Shown here: positions 6,633 through 14,211 of the stretch, piece by piece
How the letters are laid out: every line of letters starts with the position of its first letter
Numbering within the stretch: position 1 is the stretch's first letter
Assembly: GCA_964605095.1 (NCBI GenBank)
Contig: CAZSBS010000106.1
Location: 1-15,464, forward strand
From: JAUWQU01 sp964605095
GTDB taxonomy: Bacteria > Planctomycetota > Phycisphaerae > SM23-33
Length of the DNA: 15,464 nt
Direction of reading: 5' to 3'
The notes under the pieces: model-generated
Told to the model about the DNA's origin: nothing
The model's database searches: none
The model's input: only the letters and a program-made list of their open reading frames with translations
Translations under genes and position numbers: made by a program

Positions 6633-7943
6633 ATGAAGCGGATGAACATGCCAGCACGTTGGTGCGCAGCGGGGATTGCAGGTGTCCTGGCCGCGAGTCT
6701 TGCCGCCTCGGCGGCCGAACCGGTTATCGATATCCCCAATGAGGCCGCCCAAGGCGCCCTTCAGGACGCGCAGCGCACGCAGATCGACGAGTACGTGGCC
6801 TACCAGGTCGACAAGATGGCAAAGGCGACAAGCCAGGATCAAGTCATCGCGGCCCGGCGCAAGCTGACGGATAACTACAACCGCTACGGCAGCAAGGCCC
6901 AGGAGTTCATGACGGCCTTTGGCGCCAGCATGGCCAAGCACGGCACGCCGATGCTGGCAGGCCTCGCGGCGGACGATCCGCTCCGCACACTCAAGGAAGT
7001 GAACCTTTCGCTCACCATCTCGCGAATGGGGCAGGTCACGCTTGGCCCCCTTGCCGACGCGATGGTCTCGCACGCGGACCCCGCGGTCAGGTACTTCGGA
7101 TGGCTCGCCTACGCGGCGATGCGCGGGCCGGTGATGGCCGCGGGAGACAAGGCCGCCCAGGCGATGTACGCCGTCCTTTCGGTCAGGCTGCAAAAGGAAA
7201 CCGACCCGCAGGTTCTGGCTGAGATGCTCAGGATGTTCACATTCCGCGATATTTCCGAGGCCGGCGGCGGCATCACCCAGGAGGCCTACGCCGACGGACT
7301 GGCCAGTCTCTTCAAGATCCTCCAGGCCAACTGGATGAACCTGTGCCGAAGGGTCATGCTGGCCGACGGTAGCGTGGCCGAGGCCGCGTCAACGGCGGTG
7401 GACGCCATCGGCAGGCTCAAGGGTGAACTGAAGGGAACAGTCTCCGACCAGGTCGCCATCCAGCTTGTGGCGAACATGACATGGTCGGCCGGTAAAGCGT
7501 TCGACCTTGCACTCGGCATCCAGGACGCTGCCGAGGCGGCCAGGCTGGCCGACAAGGCAGCCGCAAAGGCCGCCTCCACCCCCAGCGACGATAACCTCGC
7601 GGTGGCAAAAGACGCCGCCGACAAAGCCCGGCAACTGGCCCAGAAGGTCGGCAAGGATGCCAAGACCCTCGGCGCCCAGGCCGCCCAGAGCGAGTACGCC
7701 GTCAGCACCATCACCAAGCTGCTCAAAGACTGCGAAAGCTCACTTAACAGCCTGACCCAGCTAAACGAGACCTACATAAGCAAGCCTCTGAACGCTACCG
7801 GCGGCGATCGCGCGGCGGCCGTGCGACTCGGCGTGCTCAAGTGGATTGACGCGTTGGTGAGCAAGTCCAACATCAAGCGGCCGGAAGACGTGGTGCCACC
7901 AAAGGAAGCCCCGGCCCTCAAGGAACTCCCAGCCCCCAAGTAA
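6633..7943 (+). CDS. Secreted alanine-rich helical protein of unknown function, first gene of the importer operon
   Basis: I do not recognise a named family. The 436-residue product begins with a basic, hydrophobic signal peptide (cleavage after about residue 27, ASAAEP). Residues 100-220 contain stretches such as 'ADPAVRYFGWLAYAAMRG' and 'TDPQVLAEMLRMFTF' that look like HEAT-type helical repeats. Residues 290-385 are Ala/Lys/Asp-rich and probably coiled coil (AAEAARLADKAAAKAAS and following). The C-terminus is Pro-rich (VVPPKEAPALKELPAPK). ATG 6633 has AGGAA 11 nt upstream; ATG 6642 is an alternative with GGAG 10 nt upstream. The gene lies 58 bp before the binding protein of the importer and behind a good promoter, so co-expression is likely. 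A periplasmic scaffold or accessory role is a guess. Confidence 0.75.
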   Translation: MKRMNMPARWCAAGIAGVLAASLAASAAEPVIDIPNEAAQGALQDAQRTQIDEYVAYQVDKMAKATSQDQVIAARRKLTDNYNRYGSKAQEFMTAFGASMAKHGTPMLAGLAADDPLRTLKEVNLSLTISRMGQVTLGPLADAMVSHADPAVRYFGWLAYAAMRGPVMAAGDKAAQAMYAVLSVRLQKETDPQVLAEMLRMFTFRDISEAGGGITQEAYADGLASLFKILQANWMNLCRRVMLADGSVAEAASTAVDAIGRLKGELKGTVSDQVAIQLVANMTWSAGKAFDLALGIQDAAEAARLADKAAAKAASTPSDDNLAVAKDAADKARQLAQKVGKDAKTLGAQAAQSEYAVSTITKLLKDCESSLNSLTQLNETYISKPLNATGGDRAAAVRLGVLKWIDALVSKSNIKRPEDVVPPKEAPALKELPAPK

Positions 7944-8001
7944 CCTCCGGGGCGCCATACCGCGAAACCGTTGCGGGCCCGCGTAGCCCACGGGATCGAC
8001 G

Positions 8002-9906
8002 ATGAAGTGGTTTTACGGCATATCGCTGATCGTCGTGGGCACGCTGGCCGTAGCGCCGTTTGCCCTGCTGGACAAGCAGGATCTCGACGCCTACGACGGC
8101 AAGGTGGTCCTCTGGGACAGTTACCGCAGCCCGATAAAGTCGCTGGACCCCGCCACGTGCGGCGACACGGCCTCGGCGTCTATCCAGGCGAACGTCTTCG
8201 AGGGGCTTTACACCTACCATTACTTGCTGCGGCCGGCGAAAATCGTCCCGCAACTGGCAGCCGACCTGCCGGAGATGTCTCCGGACAGGCTTACCTACAC
8301 GATCAAGCTTCGGCCGGACGTGACGTACCACCGAAACCCGTGCTTCGGCTCCGAGCAGTTCGAGGGTAAGACGCGGTTCAAGACCCGCCGCGTCAAGGCC
8401 GACGACTTCATCCTCGCCATGAAGCGTTGCGCCGACTACCACATCAACTCCGGCCTGTCGTGGGCGTTCCTGTCCGGGCGCATCGAGGGGCTCGACGACT
8501 GGCGCGACAAGAGCGAGAAGTACAAGATCGGCGACTTCTCCCGGTACGATCTGCCCGTGCCCGGCCTGATCGCCCTGGACGACAACACGTTGAAGATCAC
8601 GCTTGGCAAGCCGTTCCCACAGCTTCTCCAAGTGTTGGCGATGTCCGTCTACGCTCCCATGCCGCGCGAGGCCGTCGACTACTGGTTCGGCACGGCCGAT
8701 GACGGCCTGGACGGGCGCCGGCCCGTTGCCGTCGAGCAGCGGTCCACCGAGTTCCGCGAGGCCGAGCAATGCGTCGGCACGGGGCCGTACCTCATGACAA
8801 CCTTCGAGCGAAAGAAGTGCATCGTTCAGATCCGCAACCCGGAATATCGCCCCGATTTCTACCCTTCCCAAGGCCAGCCGGAAGACAAGGCCGCCGGTTT
8901 GCTCGCCGATGCCGGCAAGCGCGTTCCATTTATCGACGTGATCCATCTGGACTTTGTGGCCGAAGACTACCCGGCGTGGATGCGGTTCTTGTCGCGGCAG
9001 ACGGACAAGTCGAGCATTCCGAAGGAGACGTTTGAGTTCGTCATCAACCCGGACCGTGAGCTTGCCGCCCAGTGGAGCAAGAAGCATATCGGCCTGACCA
9101 AGTATGAAACGCCGTCGATCAATTGGATTGCGTTCAACATGCAGGACAAGCTTGTCGGCGCGTCCAAGGCCCTTCGCCAGGCGATGTGCCTGAGCTACGA
9201 CGTCGAAAGCGGGATAAAGGTTCTCTACAACGGGCGTGGCACGCGGGCGACGAGGATTATTCCGAAGTCCTTTCCCGGCTGGAAGGAAGCGGGGCCTGGT
9301 CCGTACTACCGATTCGATCTCCAGGCCGCCAGGGCGAAGGTCGAGGAGGCCAAGCGAGAACTGGCCGCCAAGGGCCTTCTCGTCAACGGCGAGATACCGA
9401 CAATCAAGGTGGATATCGGCAGCACCGATCAGGCATCCATCCGCATGGGCGTTTTCGCCAAGCAGCAGTTCGCCAAGATCGGCATCACACTCAAGGTCAC
9501 TCACAACGACTGGCCCACCCACCAGAAGAAGGTCAACAACAAGGTCACGCAGACGTACACGATGGGCTGGCACGCCGACTACCGCGACCCGGAAAACTTC
9601 CTGCAACTGTTCTACTCGGGCAATATCGCCAAGGGGACCAACGACACCAACTACACTAACGCCGAATTCGACAAGCTCTACGAGCGGGTCCGCCAGATGC
9701 CCGATTCCCCCGAGCGTCAGAAGCTGTACATCGAGATGATGCACATGGTCTGCGAGGACTGCCCCGTGCTGCTGCTCAGCGAACCGCAGAACTTCCTGTT
9801 GATGTACGACTGGGTTCACAACTTCAAGCCGCATCCGTTCGGCTACGGCTTTACCAAGTACAGCCGCATCGACACCGCCCTTCGCCGGAAAGAGGGGGGA
9901 AGGTAG
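8002..9906 (+). CDS. ABC transporter substrate-binding protein, family 5 (oligo-/dipeptide type)
   Basis: The 634-residue product belongs to SBP_bac_5 (PF00496), the extracytoplasmic receptor of Opp/Dpp/nickel-type importers. Signs are LWDSYRSPIKSLDPA at the mature N-terminus, ANVFEGLYTY, VGTGPYLMTTFERKK, ALRQAMCLSYD, and the C-terminal GWHADYRDPENFLQLFYSGN (residues 522-541). It is longer than the classical ~540-residue OppA, with extra sequence around residues 130-190 and 290-330. The N-terminal hydrophobic stretch (residues 4-23) has no lipobox cysteine and no clear cleavage site, so it may stay membrane-anchored. A GGGAT stretch about 6 nt upstream may serve as ribosome binding site. Permease genes follow 5 bp after the stop. 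Ligand (peptide or another small solute) cannot be read from sequence. Confidence 0.93.
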   Translation: MKWFYGISLIVVGTLAVAPFALLDKQDLDAYDGKVVLWDSYRSPIKSLDPATCGDTASASIQANVFEGLYTYHYLLRPAKIVPQLAADLPEMSPDRLTYTIKLRPDVTYHRNPCFGSEQFEGKTRFKTRRVKADDFILAMKRCADYHINSGLSWAFLSGRIEGLDDWRDKSEKYKIGDFSRYDLPVPGLIALDDNTLKITLGKPFPQLLQVLAMSVYAPMPREAVDYWFGTADDGLDGRRPVAVEQRSTEFREAEQCVGTGPYLMTTFERKKCIVQIRNPEYRPDFYPSQGQPEDKAAGLLADAGKRVPFIDVIHLDFVAEDYPAWMRFLSRQTDKSSIPKETFEFVINPDRELAAQWSKKHIGLTKYETPSINWIAFNMQDKLVGASKALRQAMCLSYDVESGIKVLYNGRGTRATRIIPKSFPGWKEAGPGPYYRFDLQAARAKVEEAKRELAAKGLLVNGEIPTIKVDIGSTDQASIRMGVFAKQQFAKIGITLKVTHNDWPTHQKKVNNKVTQTYTMGWHADYRDPENFLQLFYSGNIAKGTNDTNYTNAEFDKLYERVRQMPDSPERQKLYIEMMHMVCEDCPVLLLSEPQNFLLMYDWVHNFKPHPFGYGFTKYSRIDTALRRKEGGR

Positions 9907-9911
9907 CCGCC

Positions 9912-10826
9912 ATGCTGAGATTCGTAATCCGAAGGCTCATCCATGCGGTGCTGACGGTCTTCGGCGTTATGCTGCTGACGTTCCTTCTGTTTCGCGTGGT
10001 GGCCGGGGACGTTTCAGCCGACTACGTCAACCCGAGGCTCGGCGCCGAAGGCCGGAAGGTCTGGAGGCACACGCACCACCTGGATCAGCCCTGGCACGTG
10101 CAGTTCAAAGACCACCTTGTAGCCAGCGTCACGTTCCAGGGAGAGAGCTACCAGACCAAGGAGAAGCTGACGACGATTATCCGCGAGCGAGCAGGCTACA
10201 GCCTGGCCCTTACCGTGCCGGCCCTGGTGCTGGGGTGGATATCGGCCATGGTGATAAGCTGCTTCGTGGCCTACTACCGCGACACGTGGATAGACCGTAT
10301 CGGCGTGCTGCTCAGCGTGCTGGGCATGTGCATGCCGTACCTGGCGTACATGATCTTGGGCCAGTGGCTGATGTTCAAAATATCTCCTACCGCGGCCTGG
10401 GGGCTGCGATACCGCACCAACATCTACCTTCCAATCGCTATCAGCGTGATTGCGGGGCTAGGCGCCAGCGTGCGGTTCTATCGCACCGTGATCCTCGACC
10501 AGGTCAACCAGGATTACGTTCGCACCGCCCGAGCCAAGGGCGCGCCGCTTACGACCATCCTGTTCAAGCACGTCCTGCGAAACTGCATGCTGCCCATCCT
10601 GACCAATCTCGTTATGGCCATACCGTTCCTCATCATGGGCAGCCTTATTCTGGAGAACTTCTTCGGTATCCCGGGACTGGGCGGTCTGCTCATCAGTTCC
10701 ATCACCCGCCGCGACGTGCCGATCATCACCGGCCTGACTTACCTGACGTCCCTGATATACGTGATAAGCCTGCTGATAACCGACCTGCTCTACGGAGTCT
10801 TCGACCCGAGAATACGATTGAGCTAG
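9912..10826 (+). CDS. Peptide ABC transporter permease, OppB/DppB type
   Basis: The 304-residue protein is an inner-membrane permease of the DppB/OppB family (BPD_transp_1). It has about six membrane segments (approximately residues 8-29, 97-120, 130-153, 171-189, 226-248 and 275-296). The cytoplasmic EAA loop, which contacts the ATPases, is at residues 200-222 (DYVRTARAKGAP...FKHVLRN). The N-terminus MLRFVIRRLIHAVLTVFGVMLLTFLLF and the C-terminal LLYGVFDPRIRLS are typical. A strong GGGGGGAAGG ribosome-binding stretch overlaps the end of the binding-protein gene. The periplasmic segment around residues 40-95 is short, as usual for DppB. It pairs with the next gene to form the channel. Confidence 0.95.
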   Translation: MLRFVIRRLIHAVLTVFGVMLLTFLLFRVVAGDVSADYVNPRLGAEGRKVWRHTHHLDQPWHVQFKDHLVASVTFQGESYQTKEKLTTIIRERAGYSLALTVPALVLGWISAMVISCFVAYYRDTWIDRIGVLLSVLGMCMPYLAYMILGQWLMFKISPTAAWGLRYRTNIYLPIAISVIAGLGASVRFYRTVILDQVNQDYVRTARAKGAPLTTILFKHVLRNCMLPILTNLVMAIPFLIMGSLILENFFGIPGLGGLLISSITRRDVPIITGLTYLTSLIYVISLLITDLLYGVFDPRIRLS

Positions 10827-10833
10827 CGCCGCC

Positions 10834-11766
10834 ATGACGACAGCCGCGACAAATGACGTAACCCTCGATACCCGCGCCGGACGAAGCCTCTGGTCTGACG
10901 CGGTCCGCAAGCTTCGCCGCGAGCCGGCCGCCGTGGTGTGCTTCGCCGTCATCTGCCTCTATGCCGCCACCGCCATCGCCGCGCCCTGGGTGCTGTCCGA
11001 TTGGTCCAAGAGCTTCAACTACGATAACCTCAACCAATCGCCATCGGGCGAGTACATCTTGGGCACGGACACCTTCGGCCGGAGCGTCTTCCAGAAAACC
11101 CTCCTGGCCGCCAGCACGTCCATGACGGTTGCGTTCACGGCGACTGTCATAGCCGTGCCGCTGGGAATGCTGCTGGGGGCCATCGCGGGCTATTACGGCG
11201 GATGGGTGGACGACCTCATAGTCTGGCTGTTCACCACGCTGGCGAGCATTCCGGGCATTATCCGGCTGATCGCCATCAAGTTCGCCTTCGAGGGCAAGGT
11301 TCTCCTCGAGGGCACCCTGTTTGAGATGGACCTCGGCGGCATGGCGGGGCTCTGCATCGCGCTGGGCGTGATGAATTGGGTCGGCACGTGCCGGCTGGTC
11401 CGCGCCGAGACGATGAAGATCCGCCAACTCGATTACTGCCTGGCCGCAAGGTCCATCGGCACGGGCAGGTTTGTCACGCTGCTGCGCCACGTGATGCCCA
11501 ATGTCGCCCACATCGGGATCATCAACTTCTCACTGGGCTTCTACGGCGCAATCTCCGCCGAGGTGATCCTCAGCTACCTCGGCCTGGGCGTGAAGGACGC
11601 ACCAAGCTGGGGCCGGATGATCGCCGCGGCAAAGATGGACATGGTTGTCGGCCGCTGGTGGGAACTCGCCGCCGCCGTCGGCGCTACGTTCATCATCATC
11701 CTGGCGTGGAACATCTTCGGCGACCGCCTCCGAGATGCCCTGGACCCCAAACTGAGAAATGCGTGA
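10834..11766 (+). CDS. Peptide ABC transporter permease, OppC/DppC type
   Basis: The 310-residue protein is the partner permease. Family marks are the periplasmic LGTDTFGRSVFQ (residues 76-87), the EAA loop DYCLAARSIGTGRF...RHVMPN (residues 200-223), LGLGVKDAPSWG (250-260) and the terminal NIFGDRLRDALDPKLRN. The first membrane segment is at about residues 33-52, preceded by a cytoplasmic tail as in DppC. The ATG lies 7 nt after the oppB-like stop, so translation is probably coupled. The next gene's most upstream possible start (11759) overlaps its last codons. Confidence 0.95.
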   Translation: MTTAATNDVTLDTRAGRSLWSDAVRKLRREPAAVVCFAVICLYAATAIAAPWVLSDWSKSFNYDNLNQSPSGEYILGTDTFGRSVFQKTLLAASTSMTVAFTATVIAVPLGMLLGAIAGYYGGWVDDLIVWLFTTLASIPGIIRLIAIKFAFEGKVLLEGTLFEMDLGGMAGLCIALGVMNWVGTCRLVRAETMKIRQLDYCLAARSIGTGRFVTLLRHVMPNVAHIGIINFSLGFYGAISAEVILSYLGLGVKDAPSWGRMIAAAKMDMVVGRWWELAAAVGATFIIILAWNIFGDRLRDALDPKLRNA

Positions 11767-11769
11767 GGC

Positions 11770-11787
11770 CGGCTGCAATAGCAGCCG
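11770..11787. repeat. 7-bp hairpin in the permease-ATPase junction
   Basis: CGGCTGC (11770-11776), loop AATA, GCAGCCG (11781-11787) form a perfect stem directly after the permease stop. A run of A/T-rich DNA follows up to the ATPase start at 11804. It could tune mRNA stability or ribosome access between the membrane and ATPase genes. There is no T-tract, so termination is not indicated. Confidence 0.6.
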
Positions 11788-11803
11788 CAAATTCCAAATA
11801 ACA

Positions 11804-12856
11804 ATGATCGACAATAACTACAATAACGACACTGGCGCCCTTCTGCGGGTCCATGACCTGCAAACGCACTTCCGCACCGACGACGGCGTGGTCAAGGCGG
11901 TCGACGGCGTGAGCTTCGCCATCGGCAGGCGGCAGACGTTCGCGCTGGTCGGCGAGAGCGGCTGCGGCAAGTCGGTGACGGCGTACTCGATCATCGGCTT
12001 GGTCGAGAAGCCCGCCGGGCGCATCGTCGGCGGGCGGATTCTGCTTGAAGGCCAGGACCTCGCGCACCTGGGCGAGCGGCAGATGCAGCAGGTCCGGGGC
12101 AGGCAGGTCAGCATGATCTTCCAGGAGCCGATGACCAGCCTGAACCCGGTCTTCACGTGCGGCAACCAGATAATCGAGGCCATCCGCCTGCACCGCGCCA
12201 TGCCGGCCGGGCAGGCCCGCGAACTCGCCGCCCTGATGCTCGAAAAGGTCGGCATCTCCGAACCCGCCCAGAGGCTCGACGAGTTTCCCCACCAGCTTTC
12301 CGGCGGGATGAGGCAGCGAGTGATGATCGCCATGGCCCTGTCCTGCAACCCCCGCCTGCTGATCGCCGACGAGCCCACCACCGCCCTCGACGTGACTATC
12401 CAGGCACAGATTCTCGACCTGATGAAGGACATCCAGAAATCATCCGCCCTGAGCATCCTGCTTATCACCCACGACCTGGCCGTCGTGGCGGAGACCGCCG
12501 ACGCCGTCGGCGTGATGTACGCCTCAAAGATCGTTGAACTCACCGACGTGGTGAGCCTCTACTCGAGCCCGCTGCATCCCTACACGCGGGGCCTGTTCCG
12601 CTCGCTGCCGCGTCTCGGCCAGAGCAAGCATCGCCTCTACACGATCCCCGGCACCGTGCCAAGTCCGCTCTGCATGCCGCCCGGGTGCAGGTTCTGCCCA
12701 CGCTGCCCCGTCGGCCGGAATCTGGACCGGTGCAGGACCCAGCAGCCGCCTCTTCGCGAAGTGGCACACAACCACTGGGCCGCGTGCTGGGAATGTGACG
12801 GTTTCGATGCCGCCCCCGAAACGGACCCGAGCACCTTTGTTCCTGGAAAACCGTAA
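11804..12856 (+). CDS. Peptide ABC transporter ATP-binding protein, OppD/DppD type
   Basis: From ATG 11804 the ATPase has 350 residues. It shows Walker A GESGCGKS (50-57), Q-loop FQEPMTSLNP (106-115), signature LSGGMRQR (165-172), Walker B LLIADEPTTALD (185-196) and switch His223 (LLITHDLAVV), all intact. The C-terminal oligopeptide-transporter domain (oligo_HPY) carries a Cys cluster (C290, C295, C298, C301, C310, C328, C331), comparable to members reported to hold a [4Fe-4S] cluster. An ATG at 11759, overlapping the permease stop, would add 15 residues encoded partly by the junction hairpin; 11804 is preferred because it leaves a normal family N-terminus, though neither start has a clear Shine-Dalgarno. 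It powers import with the next gene's product. Confidence 0.93.
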   Translation: MIDNNYNNDTGALLRVHDLQTHFRTDDGVVKAVDGVSFAIGRRQTFALVGESGCGKSVTAYSIIGLVEKPAGRIVGGRILLEGQDLAHLGERQMQQVRGRQVSMIFQEPMTSLNPVFTCGNQIIEAIRLHRAMPAGQARELAALMLEKVGISEPAQRLDEFPHQLSGGMRQRVMIAMALSCNPRLLIADEPTTALDVTIQAQILDLMKDIQKSSALSILLITHDLAVVAETADAVGVMYASKIVELTDVVSLYSSPLHPYTRGLFRSLPRLGQSKHRLYTIPGTVPSPLCMPPGCRFCPRCPVGRNLDRCRTQQPPLREVAHNHWAACWECDGFDAAPETDPSTFVPGKP

Positions 12857-12857
12857 G

Positions 12858-13943
12858 ATGCCAGATCAGTCGGGACATAAAGGCGACGTGCTGTTGGATG
12901 TGAGGGGATTGAAGACATATTTTCCTGTCCGCGGCGGGCTGCTGGGCGGGACGGTCGGCTATGTGCGGGCGGTCGACGGCGTGGACCTGACCGTGCGTCG
13001 CGGGCGGACGCTGGGGCTTGTCGGCGAGAGCGGCTCGGGCAAGACCACCGTCGGGCGGTCCATTCTCCGGCTCATCGACCACCAGGCGGGCCAGGCGTTC
13101 TTCGACGGGCAGGACCTGTTCGCGCTGAGCGAGGCCGACATGCGCTTCATGCGCCGGCGCATGCAGATGATCTTCCAGGACCCGTATGGCTCGCTGAACC
13201 CGCGAATGACTGTCGGCGGGATCGTCGCCGAGCCGCTGAAGGTCCACACTAACCTTGGCCGGGCCGGTAGGCGCCGCCGCGTGGGTGAGCTGCTCGAGCG
13301 CGTGGGCCTCGCGGCCGGGTATGTCAACCGCTACCCGCACGAGTTTTCCGGCGGGCAGCGACAGCGGATCGGCGTGGCAAGGGCACTGGCGACCAATCCG
13401 GACTTCATCATCTGCGACGAGCCCGTCAGCGCGCTGGATGTATCCATCCAGGCCCAGATCCTCAACCTCCTCAGCGACCTCCAGCAGGACCTCGGCCTGT
13501 CGTACCTCTTCATCGCCCACAACCTGGCCGTCGTCGAGCACTTCGCCGACGAGGTGGCCGTGATGTACCTCGGGCGGATCGTCGAGCGGGCCAAGGCCGG
13601 AAGCCTGTACGCCCGCCCGACTCACCCGTACACGGTCTCACTCCTGTCAGCCGTGCCGCAGCCGGACCCGACCCGCCGGAAGACCCGCATCCCGCTGCCC
13701 GGCGAGGTGCCATCGCCAATCAACCCGCCGGCAGGCTGCCACTTCCACCCGCGCTGCCCCTACACACGCCAGGTGGCCGCGAAACTGCCGGAAAGCGAAA
13801 CGCTCGCAATCTCTTCGCAAGGAATCGGGGCGACAGATCGCGGCGACGCCGTCCGTGTGGTGGCAAGGTGCGCCTTGGAGAACCCCGCGCTGCGCGGCCT
13901 GCCCGACGAGCCCGACCACTGCCACGCCTGCCTGCTGAAATAG
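12858..13943 (+). CDS. Peptide ABC transporter ATP-binding protein, OppF/DppF type
   Basis: The ATG at 12858 lies one base after the stop of the oppD-like gene and gives 361 residues; a GGAAA about 9 nt upstream could bind the ribosome. An in-frame ATG at 12795 lies inside the previous gene and is less likely. Motifs: Walker A GESGSGKTT (56-64), Q-loop FQDPYGSLNP (106-115), signature FSGGQRQR (163-170), Walker B FIICDEPVSALD (183-194) and switch His221 (FIAHNLAVV). The C-terminal oligo_HPY region contains PAGCHFHPRCPY, and the last residues are DHCHACLLK. OppF-type ATPases pair with OppD. The DNA for the last 14 residues and the stop is repeated, with one synonymous change, at 15407-15455. 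It is the last gene of the operon, and a TAGCCGGT repeat follows the stop. Confidence 0.94.
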   Translation: MPDQSGHKGDVLLDVRGLKTYFPVRGGLLGGTVGYVRAVDGVDLTVRRGRTLGLVGESGSGKTTVGRSILRLIDHQAGQAFFDGQDLFALSEADMRFMRRRMQMIFQDPYGSLNPRMTVGGIVAEPLKVHTNLGRAGRRRRVGELLERVGLAAGYVNRYPHEFSGGQRQRIGVARALATNPDFIICDEPVSALDVSIQAQILNLLSDLQQDLGLSYLFIAHNLAVVEHFADEVAVMYLGRIVERAKAGSLYARPTHPYTVSLLSAVPQPDPTRRKTRIPLPGEVPSPINPPAGCHFHPRCPYTRQVAAKLPESETLAISSQGIGATDRGDAVRVVARCALENPALRGLPDEPDHCHACLLK

Positions 13944-14050
13944 TAGCCGGTAGCCAGTAGCCGGTAGCCGGGAAAGAGAAAGGTGGAATCCGGAACAGCA
14001 GAAAAGCGGAACCTGGTATTAGGAACGGCGGAGAAAGAACAAGGAAAAGG
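13941..14050 (+). repeat. Second TAGCCGGT / GGAACC composite repeat array
   Basis: From the oppF stop TAG onward, TAGCC(G/A)GT units occur at 13944, 13951, 13958 and 13965 (last unit degenerate), followed by degenerate GGAATCCGGAAC, GCGGAACCTGG and AGGAACGGCGG units to about 14030 and then an A/G-rich stretch. Order and composition copy the array at 5165-5248 after the isomerase gene. Each array begins at a stop codon. Confidence 0.72.
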
Positions 14051-14077
14051 CAGAGCCTGAAGCCTGAAGTTGGGTGC

Positions 14078-14114
14078 CGTGGTTTGCGATGTCCCGAAGG
14101 GACTCGCAACCACG
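14078..14114. repeat. Long imperfect hairpin, GAA loop, with competing partner downstream
   Basis: CGTGGTT-TGCGA-TGTCCC (14078-14095) pairs with GGGACTCGCAACCACG (14099-14114) apart from two single-base bulges, closing on a GAA loop. Its 3' arm ACCACGTC (14109-14116) is also an exact complement of GACGTGGT at 14138-14145, so two alternative folds are possible. Confidence 0.7.
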
Positions 14115-14167
14115 TCTATCGGCTAGTCGGGCGGCAAGACGTGGTCGCTGCACCCCAAGGGCTCCGC

Positions 14168-14211
14168 ACCTGCCTGCCGGTAGTCTTAATGTTGTGCGGC
14201 GGCAGGCAGGT
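14168..14211. repeat. Perfect 12-bp inverted repeat
   Basis: ACCTGCCTGCCG (14168-14179) and CGGCAGGCAGGT (14200-14211) are exact complements around 20 nt. An overlapping pair, CCGCAC (14164-14169) and GTGCGG (14194-14199), interleaves with it in the order A-B-A'-B', as in a pseudoknot, but with no connecting bases, so the two are more likely alternatives than simultaneous. Confidence 0.7.

Noticed and set aside
7973..7982. GCGGGCCCGC palindrome between the unknown protein and the binding protein, as a terminator
   Set aside because: It has no loop and no T-tract, and such short GC palindromes are expected in GC-rich DNA.
7918..9834. A 638-codon open frame on the minus strand opposite the binding-protein gene
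   Set aside because: It is a GC-rich antisense shadow; the plus-strand frame is a clear SBP_bac_5 protein, and the minus-strand translation has no recognisable domain or ribosome binding site.
13720..14113. Minus-strand frames with peptide text of the kind PATGYWLPAT
   Set aside because: These are translations of the TAGCCGGT/GGAACC repeats read in reverse, not genes.
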